Positions 1 to 11,399 of a stretch of 64,000 nt of DNA are shown in pieces. The translations under genes were made by a program, and so were the position numbers. The notes under the pieces are model-generated. The model did no database searches. It worked only from the letters and a program-made list of their open reading frames with translations, and was not told where the DNA came from. Positions within the stretch are counted from its first letter, which is position 1, and every line of letters begins with the position of its first letter. Location: contig OX438751.1 of assembly GCA_949316235.1 (NCBI GenBank), positions 8,394,413 to 8,458,412 on the forward strand, given 5' to 3'. This stretch comes from Oegoconia quadripuncta. Lineage: Eukaryota > Arthropoda > Insecta > Lepidoptera > Autostichidae.

Positions 1-2094
1 GTCCTCGATACTTTAACCAAGGCAGGATTTTCTATAAATTTAAGCAAATGCTCGTTTTTGTGCACCGAGATCGAGTACTTAGGTCGTGTGATATCAAACG
101 GCGAGGTTCGACCTGCTAAGAGTAAAATACGGGCTCTTGCGAACTCACCTACGCCACAAAACGTAAAACAAGTGCGCCAGTTTTTAGGCCTAGCAGGGTA
201 TTTTCGAAAATACATTGCCGGTTACTCCACTAAGACCTCCTGCATAGCAAGCTTAACAAAAAAGGCTACTGAGTTCTGTTGGGGCCCTGAACAGGAGCGT
301 GTACGACAAGAAATTATAACATGCCTCACTAACGAACCTGTACTTGTCATATTCGACCCAGAACTTTTTACTGAAGTCCATACTGACGCGAGCAGTCTCG
401 GTTACGGGGCAATATTGTTCCAGGTTCATAGGGATGGTGGTCGCCGTGTTGTGGCTTACTATAGCCAAGTCACAAAGGGAGCCGAAGCAAAATACCATTC
501 CTATGAACTTGAAACTCTGGCTGTAGTAAGGGCACTGCGACATTTCAGGCACTATCTGGTGGGTATTCGGTTCACTATTGTTACCGATTGTAATTCTCTT
601 AAAGCCACCCAAAACAAGAGGGACCTACTACCACGCGTCGCAAGGTGGTGGATCTATTTACAGGATTTCAATTTCACAATTGTCTACCGAAAGGGCGCTT
701 TGATGCCACACGCGGATTATTTGAGTCGAAATCCATGTGAAAAGGTAAACCACATAGACCGGCCTCGTAACTGGGCTCAGATTGCCCAAGCAGGGGATGA
801 GGAGACGCGAAATTTGATCCAGACGTTGGATCGGGGAGAACTAGATTCAAGTCGCTATGTCAAGCGCAATGACGTCCTCTATTACCGGTACACGCCAGTC
901 GGCGAGGAGGCTAGACTCCTTTGTTTTATTCCTAAAGGTCATCGTCTAAGTCTCCTAAGAATTTTTCATGATGAACATAGTCATATAAACACTGATAAGA
1001 CCCTAGATTTAATTTTGCGACACTTTTGGTTCCCAGGACTGCGAGCTTTTGTTAAAAAATATATAGCTCATTGCTTAACATGTATTGCACACAAGCGTGT
1101 GCCACGTGCTCCCCTTCAACCAATTACTTCCTGGAGTAAACCAGATATCCCGTTTGAGACACTTCATGCTGATGTATTGGGGCCCTTGCCTGAATCCAAG
1201 GGTTATAAGCATGTTATGTTGATAGTAGATGCCTTCACTAAGTACTGTGTACTCACACCTATACATCGTCAAGATCTTATTGAACTTAAACGAGTTTTGC
1301 AAAATTTCATTTCGTTATTTGGTACTCCAAAACTAATTGTTACCGATAGGGGTAGGATGTTTGAATCCGCAGCTTTCACTACGTGGATGCAGGTCTTGGG
1401 CATTCAGCTCCATTACATCACTCCAGAAATGCATCACGCCAATGGACAAGTGGAGCGATATGTTCGAACAGTCCTTAACATGTTGAGAATTGAGACGAAC
1501 CATAAACGGAGCGATTGGGCTGACGAGTTGTGGCAATTACAGCTTATACTAAATATAACTAAGCAAAAAACTACTCAAACCTCCGCCCTGAATTTGCTGA
1601 TTGGTCATGAAAATGCCACGCCGGCTATAAGAGTCCTTATTCGGGATGTTGCCATGGAACCTTCTGCATTGAATCGCGAGTCGCGGAGAACGTTGACTAG
1701 ACAAAGGACGACCGAACGGCTGGTACAAAATCAGGCGCAGCAGGACGCCTATGTAAACAGGGACAGGCGTTTACCTTATCTGTTTCAGGAGGATGACCTG
1801 GTGTTCGTCGTCAAGTACGCCCAGTCGAAGGGGAAGCTAGACCCTGGTATGCGCGGCCCCTACCGTGTCGTTCGGGCACTGGGGAGCGGCCGCTATGAGC
1901 TGAAGTTGCTGGCTGGCGCATACGGGAAGAAAACATATGCCGCTGCTCAGTATATGGTGCCTTGGCGGGGCGAGTGGACCCCTGAGACCTGTGCCTCTTT
2001 CTTCGAGGGTGAGTTGGGTGCCGTTATAGGTAAGCTAACTAAGGCAAACTTTCGTTTGGCGCCTCTGCCTACAACGGTTACCTCCTTGTGTTAG
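1..2094 (+). CDS. Ty3/gypsy retrotransposon Pol, C-terminal part (RT thumb, RNase H, integrase)
   Basis: The frame is open from base 1, so the 5' part of the polyprotein lies outside the window. In order I see: the end of reverse transcriptase (FLGLAGYFRKY, about residues 60-75 of this fragment); Ty3/gypsy RNase H (HTDASSLGYGA near residue 129, the YELETLAV helix, VTDCNSL, HADYLSR); an integrase H2C2 zinc-binding motif (H-x3-H ... C-x2-C); and a D,D35E integrase core with HADVLGPL, VTDRG and NGQVERYVR, exactly 35 residues between the second Asp and the Glu. A basic, GPYRVV-containing C-terminal domain follows. These parts copy the RNA, degrade the RNA of the hybrid and insert the cDNA. There is no stop or frameshift across about 2.1 kb, so the copy is young. 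The last 29 codons may be intronic (see 2009-2392). No env-like frame is seen. Confidence 0.93.
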   Translation, partial: VLDTLTKAGFSINLSKCSFLCTEIEYLGRVISNGEVRPAKSKIRALANSPTPQNVKQVRQFLGLAGYFRKYIAGYSTKTSCIASLTKKATEFCWGPEQERVRQEIITCLTNEPVLVIFDPELFTEVHTDASSLGYGAILFQVHRDGGRRVVAYYSQVTKGAEAKYHSYELETLAVVRALRHFRHYLVGIRFTIVTDCNSLKATQNKRDLLPRVARWWIYLQDFNFTIVYRKGALMPHADYLSRNPCEKVNHIDRPRNWAQIAQAGDEETRNLIQTLDRGELDSSRYVKRNDVLYYRYTPVGEEARLLCFIPKGHRLSLLRIFHDEHSHINTDKTLDLILRHFWFPGLRAFVKKYIAHCLTCIAHKRVPRAPLQPITSWSKPDIPFETLHADVLGPLPESKGYKHVMLIVDAFTKYCVLTPIHRQDLIELKRVLQNFISLFGTPKLIVTDRGRMFESAAFTTWMQVLGIQLHYITPEMHHANGQVERYVRTVLNMLRIETNHKRSDWADELWQLQLILNITKQKTTQTSALNLLIGHENATPAIRVLIRDVAMEPSALNRESRRTLTRQRTTERLVQNQAQQDAYVNRDRRLPYLFQEDDLVFVVKYAQSKGKLDPGMRGPYRVVRALGSGRYELKLLAGAYGKKTYAAAQYMVPWRGEWTPETCASFFEGELGAVIGKLTKANFRLAPLPTTVTSLC

Positions 2095-2392
2095 CTTCAC
2101 CACCAAGGTGAACTTGTGCTGTACGGTTATGCAAACTAATGCAAACGATGTTTGGCGCCTCTACCGACAGCAGGTGGATGTGTCGGGTCGACCCTCTGTG
2201 CTTTGTAGTCTGTCACTCTTTACTTGGTATTTGGCAAAAATATCAAGTGAATGTGTTACAGATGATCCTAACTCTGTTTGGTATATGGTTCTAACGATAA
2301 TTTTGTTAACAACTAATAACCTAACATGATTTAATCGGACTAATGCCATAAGTGGTATAGTTGAACCATATAAAAACATATGCACATTTCAG
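2009..2392 (+). other. Intron-like GT...AG segment interrupting the gypsy pol frame
   Basis: The segment begins with a consensus donor (GTGAGT, 2009-2014) and ends with a good acceptor (CACATTTCAG, 2383-2392). It is 384 bp long, a multiple of three. It contains the stop that ends the upstream frame (2092-2094) and more in-frame stops such as 2137-2139. Downstream, the same frame reopens as a coherent acidic tail. Either it is a true intron, giving different spliced and unspliced Pol C-termini, or an insertion that happens to carry splice-like ends. The splice signals and frame are seen directly; splicing is inferred. Confidence 0.5.
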
Positions 2393-2622
2393 ATGGAGAT
2401 GATGACGATGGTCCTAGTCGTGACGAGGCTACGGCATCATCGCGTGACAGCCCGTTGGATGATACAGCCAGCGGATCCGGGTCCACAACAAAGCCTGATC
2501 TCCCCGTGTGCGGTCCCTCCGCTGACCCTGACGAGGACGTCAGAGTGTCAGGAGAGGCCGTATTGGACACGACCCCCCTCGACGGCGGGGCAAGCTGTGA
2601 CGTCGAGCCTGCCCCTATATAA
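2393..2622 (+). CDS. Acidic C-terminal tail frame of the gypsy element
   Basis: An open frame of about 76 codons in the same phase as pol. It starts with a run of Asp (GDDDDGP), then Ser/Thr/Pro/Asp-rich low-complexity sequence, and ends at a TAA. It would join pol if 2009-2392 is removed as an intron. The terminal stop lies inside the LTR's TATA box, so the frame runs about 77 bp into the 3' LTR. It has no start codon that clearly serves as its own. It could instead be a decayed continuation of pol after an insertion. Confidence 0.45.
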
Positions 2623-2849
2623 ACGGCGCACCTGCAGCGAGCGGGCTCTTTTTTTTTCGAACCGGCGTGTGCAACAAGCGTGCTTTTGTTACTCCTTGTC
2701 CATATTTTCACGTAGCCATTCTTATAGTCTGCTTTCGATTTTAGTTAAGTTTGATTTAATTTACATAGTTTGTTAAAGTTTGAAATTATAAAACACTTCG
2801 ACGTCTCAAATTGTTTATTTTTACTAAATTCCACTTCTGTTTCCTAACA
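2546..2849 (+). repeat. Probable 3' LTR of the gypsy element
   Basis: The proposed limits are TGTCAG at the left and CTAACA at the right, near-perfect inverted ends of the TG...CA type, about 304 bp apart. Inside are a TATA box, a GC-rich leader start and an AT-rich 3' part. The 5' LTR is outside the window, so the limits cannot be confirmed by comparison. No target-site duplication can be tested. A purine-rich stretch lies just upstream (about 2530-2545). Confidence 0.6.
2616..2623 (+). promoter_or_regulatory. TATA box of the LTR promoter
   Basis: TATATAAA lies 70 bp into the LTR and is followed by GC-rich sequence where transcription would begin. It overlaps the stop codon of the acidic tail frame. 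Confidence 0.55.
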
Positions 2850-2869
2850 ATATATATTACTAATTGGAC

Positions 2870-3200
2870 CTACTTCGTCGGTCATCAACAGTCATGCACG
2901 TCTCCACTGTTGGGTAAGAGCCTCCTCTCACTGGGAGAGGGTATGCAGGCCTAGCATGGATTGGTGGATTTTTGTCAGACCAGTGGCCACCTGACAGTCA
3001 TTGTTTTTGAGCCGCTCCTGTAGGCCACCGACTTGGCTTATTCAATGGAAAGCAACCGGGACCGACTATTTAACGCGCCCCCCAAAGCACGGAAACACAC
3101 GTATTAATTAAAATGCCACATGCCACCCATCCAAGGACTGACCGCACCTGACATTGCTTAACTTCGCGAATCGAAAACTAGCGTAGTAGTCACCGTACGA
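2870..3200. repeat. Non-LTR/SINE-like dispersed repeat, degraded
   Basis: Contains phrases typical of lepidopteran retroposon 3' regions: CTCCACTGTTGGGTAAGAG at about 2902, GGATTGGTGGA at about 2960 and AAGCACGGAAACA at about 3075. No frame is intact. Family and limits are uncertain. Confidence 0.4.
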
Positions 3201-4114
3201 CCATTAGAAATTACAAAAAAAAATAACAAGTGTGCAGTGGTGGATTTAAATATAATTTTTCTGCACTGAGACCAGTAAAGTGACGCTTTAATATGTAGAA
3301 GTAACTACCTTATTTTCTTATTAAACATGATATATAGTCCCAGCGGGCTTACCTTACTTACCTGGTAGGGGACATGTCGGTCGTGTCAGTTGAGTTGTCC
3401 GCGTCCGACAGACATCATCTTCGCAGGAATAACTCGGTTGCAAAAATACAGGTTGAAATACGCGTATATTTGCCGGGACCTAATTCCTGGAGTTCCCGTT
3501 GCACGTCGCTCTTCGTCAGTCGAATTTGCGATCAGGGTTCCCACAAGAACAAACAGGGAGATATTGTCAAAACAACAATAGCCTACAAAGTTATTATAAA
3601 ATTTGAGACTACCTGAATGACTAATACGCTTGAGGTCTTCTATGAGCTTTAAAAAATTATTAAATAGTTTTAATTACATATTTTTTTGAACAGAAAAACA
3701 GCCACAGTGTTTCTTTTTCTCACATATATTTTTTCCTTTCTAGTTGTAGTTTGTACTTTACAAACAAATACATAGCCTTTACATTATGTTCAAATGATTT
3801 AAATTCAATAATAAATATAATATTCAATAAATTATATCAGGATCCAATGTTGAAATTCATGCTTGAACTTGGAAATTAATTTGAGAGCTGGAAAAACGTT
3901 CTCGAAACATTTTCGTTAGTATAAACAACCATATGAAATGTAGAAGTCCCAACAATTTTAAACACTTTCACGGACACTGAACCAGACACAATAAAAGTTT
4001 TATTTTGAATCTGTGATCACAACTGTCAACACTATATGTAAGTATGACAGGGTTAACTTTTTACAGCTAACTATTGTCAACATTTAAAACATCAAGAAAT
4101 TGAATTTCGTAGAT
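3201..4114. other. Non-coding, nothing recognised
   Basis: AT-rich. A block of more balanced composition at about 3360-3560 has open frames in two phases of the plus strand, but no protein family is recognisable. Confidence 0.5.
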
Positions 4115-4213
4115 TCCCGATGGGTATATGGGGGTTCTGGATGAATGCACTTCATCTTCACTTAACATCAGGTGCAATTGAGGTGAAGTGCTAACCCGTT
4201 GTGCATTAAAAAA
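4115..4213 (+). repeat. SINE family A, 3' fragment
   Basis: Matches the 3' third of the full copies at 17918-18237 and 43777-44115: CATCTTCACTTAACATCAGG, then AACCCGTTGTGCAT and an A-run. Confidence 0.75.
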
Positions 4214-4810
4214 TCAGATACTCTACTGTATGTAGCTATGCGACCATCTATTTATACATTTAATAAAGTCGTAAAGTTACAAAAATATGAAGATATTTGG
4301 AAATAATATAAATTTCCGAATACCTTCCTTTAGAAATACATCGTACAATCGTTGGAGCGGTCTGGATATGCAATTTAACAGCCTATAATTTTAAATCAAA
4401 GTCTGAAAATTTCCAGAACCCCCGAGGGATTAACTAAATATAATAATATCGCCCAGACATTCAAAGCAACTATATTAAAACATTACCTTCCTTCCTTGGG
4501 CAGTCGGGTAAAAAGATACGTATGTTCGAAACCTGTACCTGGACCGACTTTCATCAAACAATAGTTGAGTACCTTTCCCATAATTTAATCTTAAATATAT
4601 AAGTATATAAAACCGGGCAAGTGCGTGTCGGGTCACGCGCAGTGTAGGGTGCTTGCCCTCACAATATGTGGAGTAGAAGGGGGCTTTTCGTTGTTTGACA
4701 AAAAATTTTACCTGAAAGTATATTTTATAAGTTTTTCGACTATTACTCATTAGCTAAATTGTAAAAACTTATATACCAGTAACAGTTTTCCTTTTAACTT
4801 CATTATACAC

Positions 4811-4919
4811 CCCAAATTAGATGGGGGTTTCCGGGTCAGTTCCCTTCCACCTTCGGCCTCATCTTCACTTAATATCAGGTGTGATTGAGGTCAAATGCAA
4901 ACCCGTTCTACATAAAAAA
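4811..4919 (+). repeat. SINE family A, 3' fragment
   Basis: Holds GGGTTTCCGGGTCAGT, CCTTCGGCCTCATCTTCACT, AACCCGTTC and a terminal A-run, as in the full-length copies. The tRNA head is missing. The 4214-4810 interval before it shows nothing recognisable. Confidence 0.8.
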
Positions 4920-5829
4920 GAGGGTCGGTTGGAAGAGGTCGGATATTTGGGATAAGTCCGCCTTTGTACTTAATTATAATTTAGGTAGAATAACTTTGTA
5001 AATTTTATAAAGTACAATAAAGCGTTTACAAACAAACAAAAAAAAAGATAAAATAGGTACTACTATCATGAATTTCTTCACGTATCCAATATCAACCGTT
5101 TAGCTGGTAAGAGGACGGGGAATCTAACAAAATTTTGCACTTTAATGTTTAATATTACTTAAACGGATCCCTAGATTGAAAGTGATCAAAATAATCTGTA
5201 ATATTTTTGACCGACCTATCCAACGACACCCCACACAGTAAGTTATAAAAATAAATATTTTCAAATACCGTTTATTTATAACTGAAAATGATGTAGATAC
5301 ATGAAATTAATGCACATCAAAAAGCAGGTTCGTCGGTTGCAAACTTGCATCTCGTGCTGTTGCACACAGACAGTGTATGCAAGAGACGGGCAGAGACGGG
5401 CAGAGCGCTCCCGCGCTCGCCCACCCGCCCGGTGAAGTTGAAAAAGTCCCGCGACTATCAACAAACTATCCTGACAAAAAAAAAGCAGGTACTTACAAGA
5501 AATAAAAAAAAAAGAATAAAAATTGAATACAAAAACACGGAAACAGACTAGAACACTTTTTCCCCATGATTAGAAAGTATTAGTAAGTAGAAAACGTGTT
5601 CGATATACGTACCGTGTGGGAGGGTGCCCAAAAAGCTGGCAGCATTACTTCGTTGTATAGCAATGTTAATACGCTGCCCGAGGTAGCTGCCAGCTCTTTT
5701 GCACCAGAGATCTCATATATCTCAATACTTTCATGATTTTGTTTTACCTTTGTTTTAACAGCTTTGTTTTTAACCGCAACTGAAACAGAGGAGGTTATCA
5801 ACTCGTCTGTCTTCTGTAACTTACAATAC
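4920..5829. other. Non-coding; GC-rich patch and a short tandem duplication
   Basis: Mostly AT-rich. At about 5391-5407 the octamer-like unit GACGGGCAGA is repeated in tandem, next to a GC-rich stretch (5385-5440). About 5600-5720 has more balanced composition but no intact frame. Confidence 0.4.
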
Positions 5830-5920
5830 TATACAAATACTCTTTATTGCGCAAAATAATTTACAATAATTTTTGATGATAACAAAATAGAACACAATTA
5901 GGCGGTCTTATCACTTATAA
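5830..5920 (-). repeat. Truncated LINE 3' end (GATAAGGCCGCC family)
   Basis: On the minus strand it reads GATAAGACCGCCTAATTG, then an AATAAAGAGTATTTG 3' end. It matches the copies at 18722, 52535, 54061 and 57082, all lacking coding sequence as expected of 5'-truncated non-LTR insertions. Confidence 0.65.
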
Positions 5921-6374
5921 CTTAATAATATGATACGCGATATCTTCGTGGTGTTTAAACCGATTTCAATTTCTTCCCTTATAAAAATCATTATGAAAAT
6001 ATTTAGCTATTTTGTGTGTATTCCAGAATCACGGACATAATAAATTTATTGCATAATCAGTTCAAATGTTTTCATTAAAATACTCAGTATCACAAATTAT
6101 TACTTTTACGAACTCGTCAATAAGATTTATTCAAAATTGTTAGAAAAATTAAAACTATATAAAAAACAAATAGGTACCTATTCTAACAAAAAAACCCTAA
6201 GTTTACAAACTACACTACCTGTAAATAAAAAAATTAATCTGAGAAGCTGGCAGCATTTTATATGATTTTGAAAGAAAACTTTGTTCAAGTTTAGTTGACT
6301 TGCGGGCGAAGACGCGGACAACAGCTAGTAATAAATAAGACAACGTACTGAATAGATTAGTTGAAAAAATAAAA
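5921..6374. other. AT-rich non-coding, nothing recognised
   Basis: No frame, splice pattern or repeat family could be assigned. Confidence 0.5.
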
Positions 6375-6470
6375 TATTTCGGACACCAATTACCTAGTCC
6401 CAAAATAAACAACCCCTGTACCATTTGATAATAGATAACGGAGAAACACCTATAAACTTTTATATGTACA
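6375..6470 (-). repeat. SINE family B, 3' fragment
   Basis: ATTTCGGACAC, CCTAGTCCCAAA and TAGATAACGGA occur in the same order as in the better copies at 12598 and 52738. Confidence 0.6.
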
Positions 6471-6514
6471 TCAATAACTGAGAAATGAATGTATGTTATA
6501 TGAATTGTTCATAT

Positions 6515-6720
6515 AAATGTCCGCCTGGCTAGCTACCACCATCTTATCTAAATCTCTCGCCAAACAGCAATGTTAATAGCATTGTTGTGTTCCGGTTATC
6601 AGAGATAAGATAGCCAGTTTCCCAAATATTTGGGTTTCCGGGTCAGTACGCTTCCCCCTTCGGCCTCATCTTCACTTAACATCAGGTGTGCTTGAGTTCA
6701 AGTGCCAACCCATTGTGCAT
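6515..6720 (+). repeat. SINE family A, body and 3' end
   Basis: Lacks the tRNA head but keeps the body from CCGCCTGGCTAGCTACCACC through CCTTCGGCCTCATCTTCACT to CCATTGTGCAT. Clearly the same family as 43777-44115. Confidence 0.85.
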
Positions 6721-7058
6721 TTTTACTTAAATTTTTTTTATTTCTTTTATTTTAAAAAGAAAAAAAGATTTACGACACGTGAAGAGACGGATTGGTTCTA
6801 TTCTTTTATGTGCCGACACCACACCGCATTGTAACTATATTACATGAATTTTAAATTGTACGAATAATATTTAATTTATTTATAAATTTGAGAAAAAGAA
6901 TGTTTCATGACGTCTATAATAAAAATTATCAATAATAAGTATATAAGGTCTAACAAAATTAACCCGACAAACGATGAAGAGTGTATGTGTAGGATGTACC
7001 TATTACGAAAAAAATGAAAAATAAAACATAAGTTAACAAATTTAGAAATGTAAATTTT

Positions 7059-7260
7059 GTGAGTTGGACATTAATGGCCGCGCGCTCTATGTACTTTGCC
7101 ACAACAAACACGTCCGCGGTACCTTTGAAGACGCCGAAAGGCGACACTCGCCGCTCGTCGCCGGCGCTTGCCCCGGCGCCGCCGCGACTTGCTGTGATTG
7201 GTTGCGCCCTGCGCCCCGCCACCCGCCATCCTCTATGGCGTCTTCCATATCAATGGAACG
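7059..7260. promoter_or_regulatory. GC-rich island, possible promoter
   Basis: In AT-rich surroundings this 200-bp block is rich in CpG and GCC runs and has a CCAAT-type site (TGATTGGTTG, about 7194-7203). Frames are open in several phases on both strands, as expected from GC content, and none matches a known family. The flanks 6721-7058 and 7261-7629 show nothing. Promoter role is inference. Confidence 0.3.
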
Positions 7261-7629
7261 TTGCCTGTTTTTTCTCATTGATAAAACAAGGTACAATCGA
7301 AATGAAGTAAGCCTGTTAATGTGTATTTTCATTTGCAGTTACATTTAATTTTTTTACTCGGAAACAAAATTTTTAAGGCTAGTTTTTTTAATGAATATAT
7401 TATTTTATTGTCATGTACGTGCAATTGCCAAAGTTTGTCGGGTTAATTTTCTTAGACCCTATATACATATAGAGAGGAGAGTAATGGAATTCTTCAATGG
7501 CTCCTAGAAAAACTAGTTAAAATAATCAGTCCTTTCGTTATTAATTTAAATACGTGATGCGATTACTTTTTTTTTCAACTATAATAGTCAAACGTCAACA
7601 TTTAACCTCGTACCACCCCTAGTCAATAC

Positions 7630-7930
7630 TCGGGGGCTCACAGACAACGTCTTCCTTCGACTGACAGCCGGCGACATATTTTATTCACGACGCACCGCTC
7701 GTAATTCCGTCGATGCAGATAAATTGTTTTACCGCGGGAGCAAGCCACGTCCCACGACTTTGGCGTTTGCATGATGAGCTCGTTTTTTATGCTCGAATAA
7801 AATTGTGTTAGCCACCGCCACTGCCAGGGCCGACGTGTGAACGCCGCCCGAGGATTCACAAGAAATTGTTTTTGGGGAGCCTGCTTTGATATTTATGAAA
7901 GTTGGCATGGCGAGGCATCCGTTTGAGTGA
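7630..7930. promoter_or_regulatory. Repeat-free island, possible regulatory element
   Basis: Balanced composition, no TE similarity and no coherent protein. It contains an octamer-like TTTGCATGATGAG (about 7765). From about 7931 to 10860 I see only AT-rich sequence without assignable genes or repeats. Confidence 0.25.
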
Positions 7931-10860
7931 AGGGTATACGTAGTGGATTTTCGAAATAGCCTAAATTGGTATTGCTTTATAATTTTCTTAAATTTTCGGG
8001 TTCTTTGGGTTAAGTTGGGATAATCCCGTCTTATATACATGTTGCCAACAGCCTATAGAAATCCACTGTGGATATAAGCCTTTTTCATATAGCATACATT
8101 TTACACTCATTTTAATGTAAAAAAAAACTTTTCATCTAATCCTCGTACATAATATATTTTTTGTAAAGTAATAGCATAGATCCATTGAAAGAAGAAGAAA
8201 CTAAAACCAACTTTATCGACGGACAAAATTTAAAAAAATATCACAAAAGTATGCCGTCTTTATATTGATTTTTAAAGATCACAAAAAAATCATTAAGATT
8301 ATAAGAAGTACGCATTATTTACCGGTGTTATTTCAACATGATAGACCACATAGTTCAAAAACTACACGTTTTCTTTACAGGATAGGGTGGTCCATTGTAC
8401 CAAATTACCGCTAATAAAATTAGGTCTAGTTTCAACCTAGTTAATTTAAGTACATTATCTAGATACTGATAGTGCACGTGGACTCTACAAGTGATACAGT
8501 TAGTATTACCACCATGATGATGTGATTGACTAGTGTTCTGTAAATATTAAATCCCACCGAGATGCAAATATGTGCAAACGACGGCAAACATTGTGAGTTT
8601 AATCATGGCAGTTCGATTAGCTGAAACTCAGGAGATTTCTCCTTATGTATATATACCTCGTAGCCAGATGGCTGAATTTGCCATTCGATGGAACGCCTAG
8701 ATGGGTTGATATGTATGGCGGACTAAAAAACTGTACTGGGCAGCGCAGTTTCCTATAATGCGAGAAAGGTCTTCCATACATGACGATCTGCTTAGACATT
8801 CAACTTAACCTACGACATAATAGTATACCATTAACACCATGATGACGGTTTTGTAATCTAAATTGTTGCTTCGTTATTATTACAGATAGCAGACGTAGTT
8901 TCAATTGACAACAAATTGATGAAAACTATTTGTATTTTGTACAGGATCTGGAAAAATCAATTAAGAGAATATTTAAAAGATTACAAACAGGTTCACAATA
9001 CTGATAAGATAAGATAATTGATTTGCTTTAAATGTAGCTACAAAAGATGTTCCCTTAATAATTAGTTTCATACATTCAGATTTCACAATCATGCAAATTT
9101 TAGTTGTGGAAAAATATTAGTGCAAATGATAGAACACAAGAAAGAAGAGAAGAATAATTAAGAAGAAACTTAATTACATATTATTATGATTGGTATGTTC
9201 AAATACAATTATATATAATGTCCTAAATATGTACTAATTTTGTTATTGCTTAATGTCACTGACAAGAGAAACTATCTAGGAGTTTATTGTTTTACTAATA
9301 AGGGTAGAGGCAAGTCAATGCGGAGTGACGACAACAACTGTATAACAGTTTTCAATTGGTATTTATCAAATCAGAACATTGCTAAATATTTCAACCAGCC
9401 CAATACTCCATTTCACCCTTATAACAGAGACAATAAACCCCCAGAACTTCACGAATTCAGCTTTGGTACATTTCATTGAGCGGATTATGCATGTTTGTAC
9501 TGAAAATAATGCGCGGTTGCGGCGTTCGGTGCAAATATTTGAAGACAGAGTCAAAGGGTACGGCTTTTTGCGAGGTCCTTTGAGCAGCAGTGGTCCGCGG
9601 TCAGATAACCCGATTACCCTCCTCTGCTGAGGACAGACGTCCACAACTACCTGGCTACCGACCCCCGACGGTGCTGAAGCTTTGTAAATAATGAGATTAT
9701 TAACATGCTTCATAAACACAGCTAAAATTATGATTATTATTAATGCAGAAAATTTACATTTACTAATATTTACTTTATTATCTTCTACAAGTACCTACTA
9801 AACCTCTACTCCCACCTGTCCTCTATTATGTACAATTGCGTTCGTAAGTGCATATTCAATCTCAACTCTAGAACAATTTAGATTTTTCAACATCTTTGTC
9901 GATTACTAATCTTATGTATATGCTACATTTGTCTGCACAATAATTTTAAATATTTTCCTTTAGAAATTCAAGTCGTTTGAGTGGACTGGATATGCATATG
10001 CACGCAACGCCGTCAACATATAACACTTGTCGTTTTTAGTCTGAGGCTAAAAATCGATTTCCACATGTAATTCGTCAGATATGGATGTATATCGATAGGT
10101 ACCAGAAGTTTATTCAACTAAGCTATATAACTTTCCAGTACAACTCTACCATTTTAGATGCGACGTGCAACATTTGACGTTCTCAAAATAAAATAGAAAC
10201 AGATATGCCACAGGCTCTTTACGACTGACTGACACTAAAATGTTCTCAAATAAAATTGTTATCCATCAAAACAAGCCGTGTTCCTACGCTAGATGCAACC
10301 GAAGCAACTTGTGTGTACTGTACAACATTGTACAGAGTATAAGCAAGCATTGCTGAAAATGAAAATTTTCGGAAATTCTAACAAAAATCAAAATTCCAAA
10401 GAAAAAAGTATTTCATTTGATAAAAGGTTAGTACTTATTTCAAAACGTCACATTTTTACCTTAAAATTCTCATTCTTTGTGAACTGACTCCCCATAGAAG
10501 AATGAAAAAAGTCACTCAAAAGTTGCTCTTTTTAAATACCTAAGTATAATATAGTTAATATTTGTGATTCCACTTGACAAAATGTCTCTAAATGGATCAA
10601 ATAAAGTTTTCTTATTCATAAAGAACGAAAAGAAATTAGAAGGTCGAGCATTATAAATAATTGTTTTTTTAGCTTTATGCCACCAACCAATCAAAATTAG
10701 GTACAGGCAGGTAAGAATTTAGTGCTTGTTAGCCTCATCTAATTTTTGGCCAGTCGAGATTTTGCTTTTTTTTTAACTTTCTTTACTTTCAGGCGAAAAC
10801 TTCATTCGATATCGTACCTACGTATACCATTTATACTTACAAGTTTTGAATGCATAAATT
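7931..10860. other. AT-rich non-coding, nothing firmly recognised
   Basis: A block at about 9490-9680 is less AT-rich and has overlapping frames on both strands of up to 117 codons. The peptides are unlike any family I know and no splice pattern supports them. Confidence 0.45.
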
Positions 10861-11040
10861 ATGTTCTCTGATCGAAGATTATTGAAGAATTTTCTAACAG
10901 CTCTACATCGTCATGATGTCACATCTAGTGAACGTTATCCGTCGACTAATGATTTATTCATCAGCCCATGCAAAGGCTTCGCGGCACTCTACCTGTGGTT
11001 AAGCGTAAGTTAACGAACCCTCTTTGAATCTTTAATATAG
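10861..11040. promoter_or_regulatory. Repeat-free island with homeodomain-type sites
   Basis: Contains ACTAATGATTTATTCATC (about 10938) within unique-looking, moderately GC-rich sequence. Regulatory role is inference only. Confidence 0.2.
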
Positions 11041-11399
11041 TTTCATTTAATGTTAGCTAGTTGCAACTTTACGAATGACCCGCTGTTTACTTTCTAACGC
11101 TGGCTTTTTAAACCAAATTCAAATTGGGACATACTTAATGTGTTTGAATATGAGTTTTGGTAGTTTAGCAATGTGTGTTTTCCTTGCATTTTGCTTGGTT
11201 GACGAGTAGGTAGGTAAAAATAAAAAGAAATATACCTAACAATTAAAAATTACATCCCATATAAAAGTTATGTATGATAATAGAAACTGACGAGGAATTG
11301 ACATTAAAAATACTATTTAAACAACGATATAACATAGTAATTTAATAAACCAAAAGGAATAATACACTAGGTCAACCTAATCCCTAAGCGGAATTAATT

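Noticed and set aside
1..2849. Endogenous retrovirus with envelope gene
   Set aside because: No frame after integrase has a signal peptide, furin-type site or transmembrane segment; the acidic tail is soluble and short.
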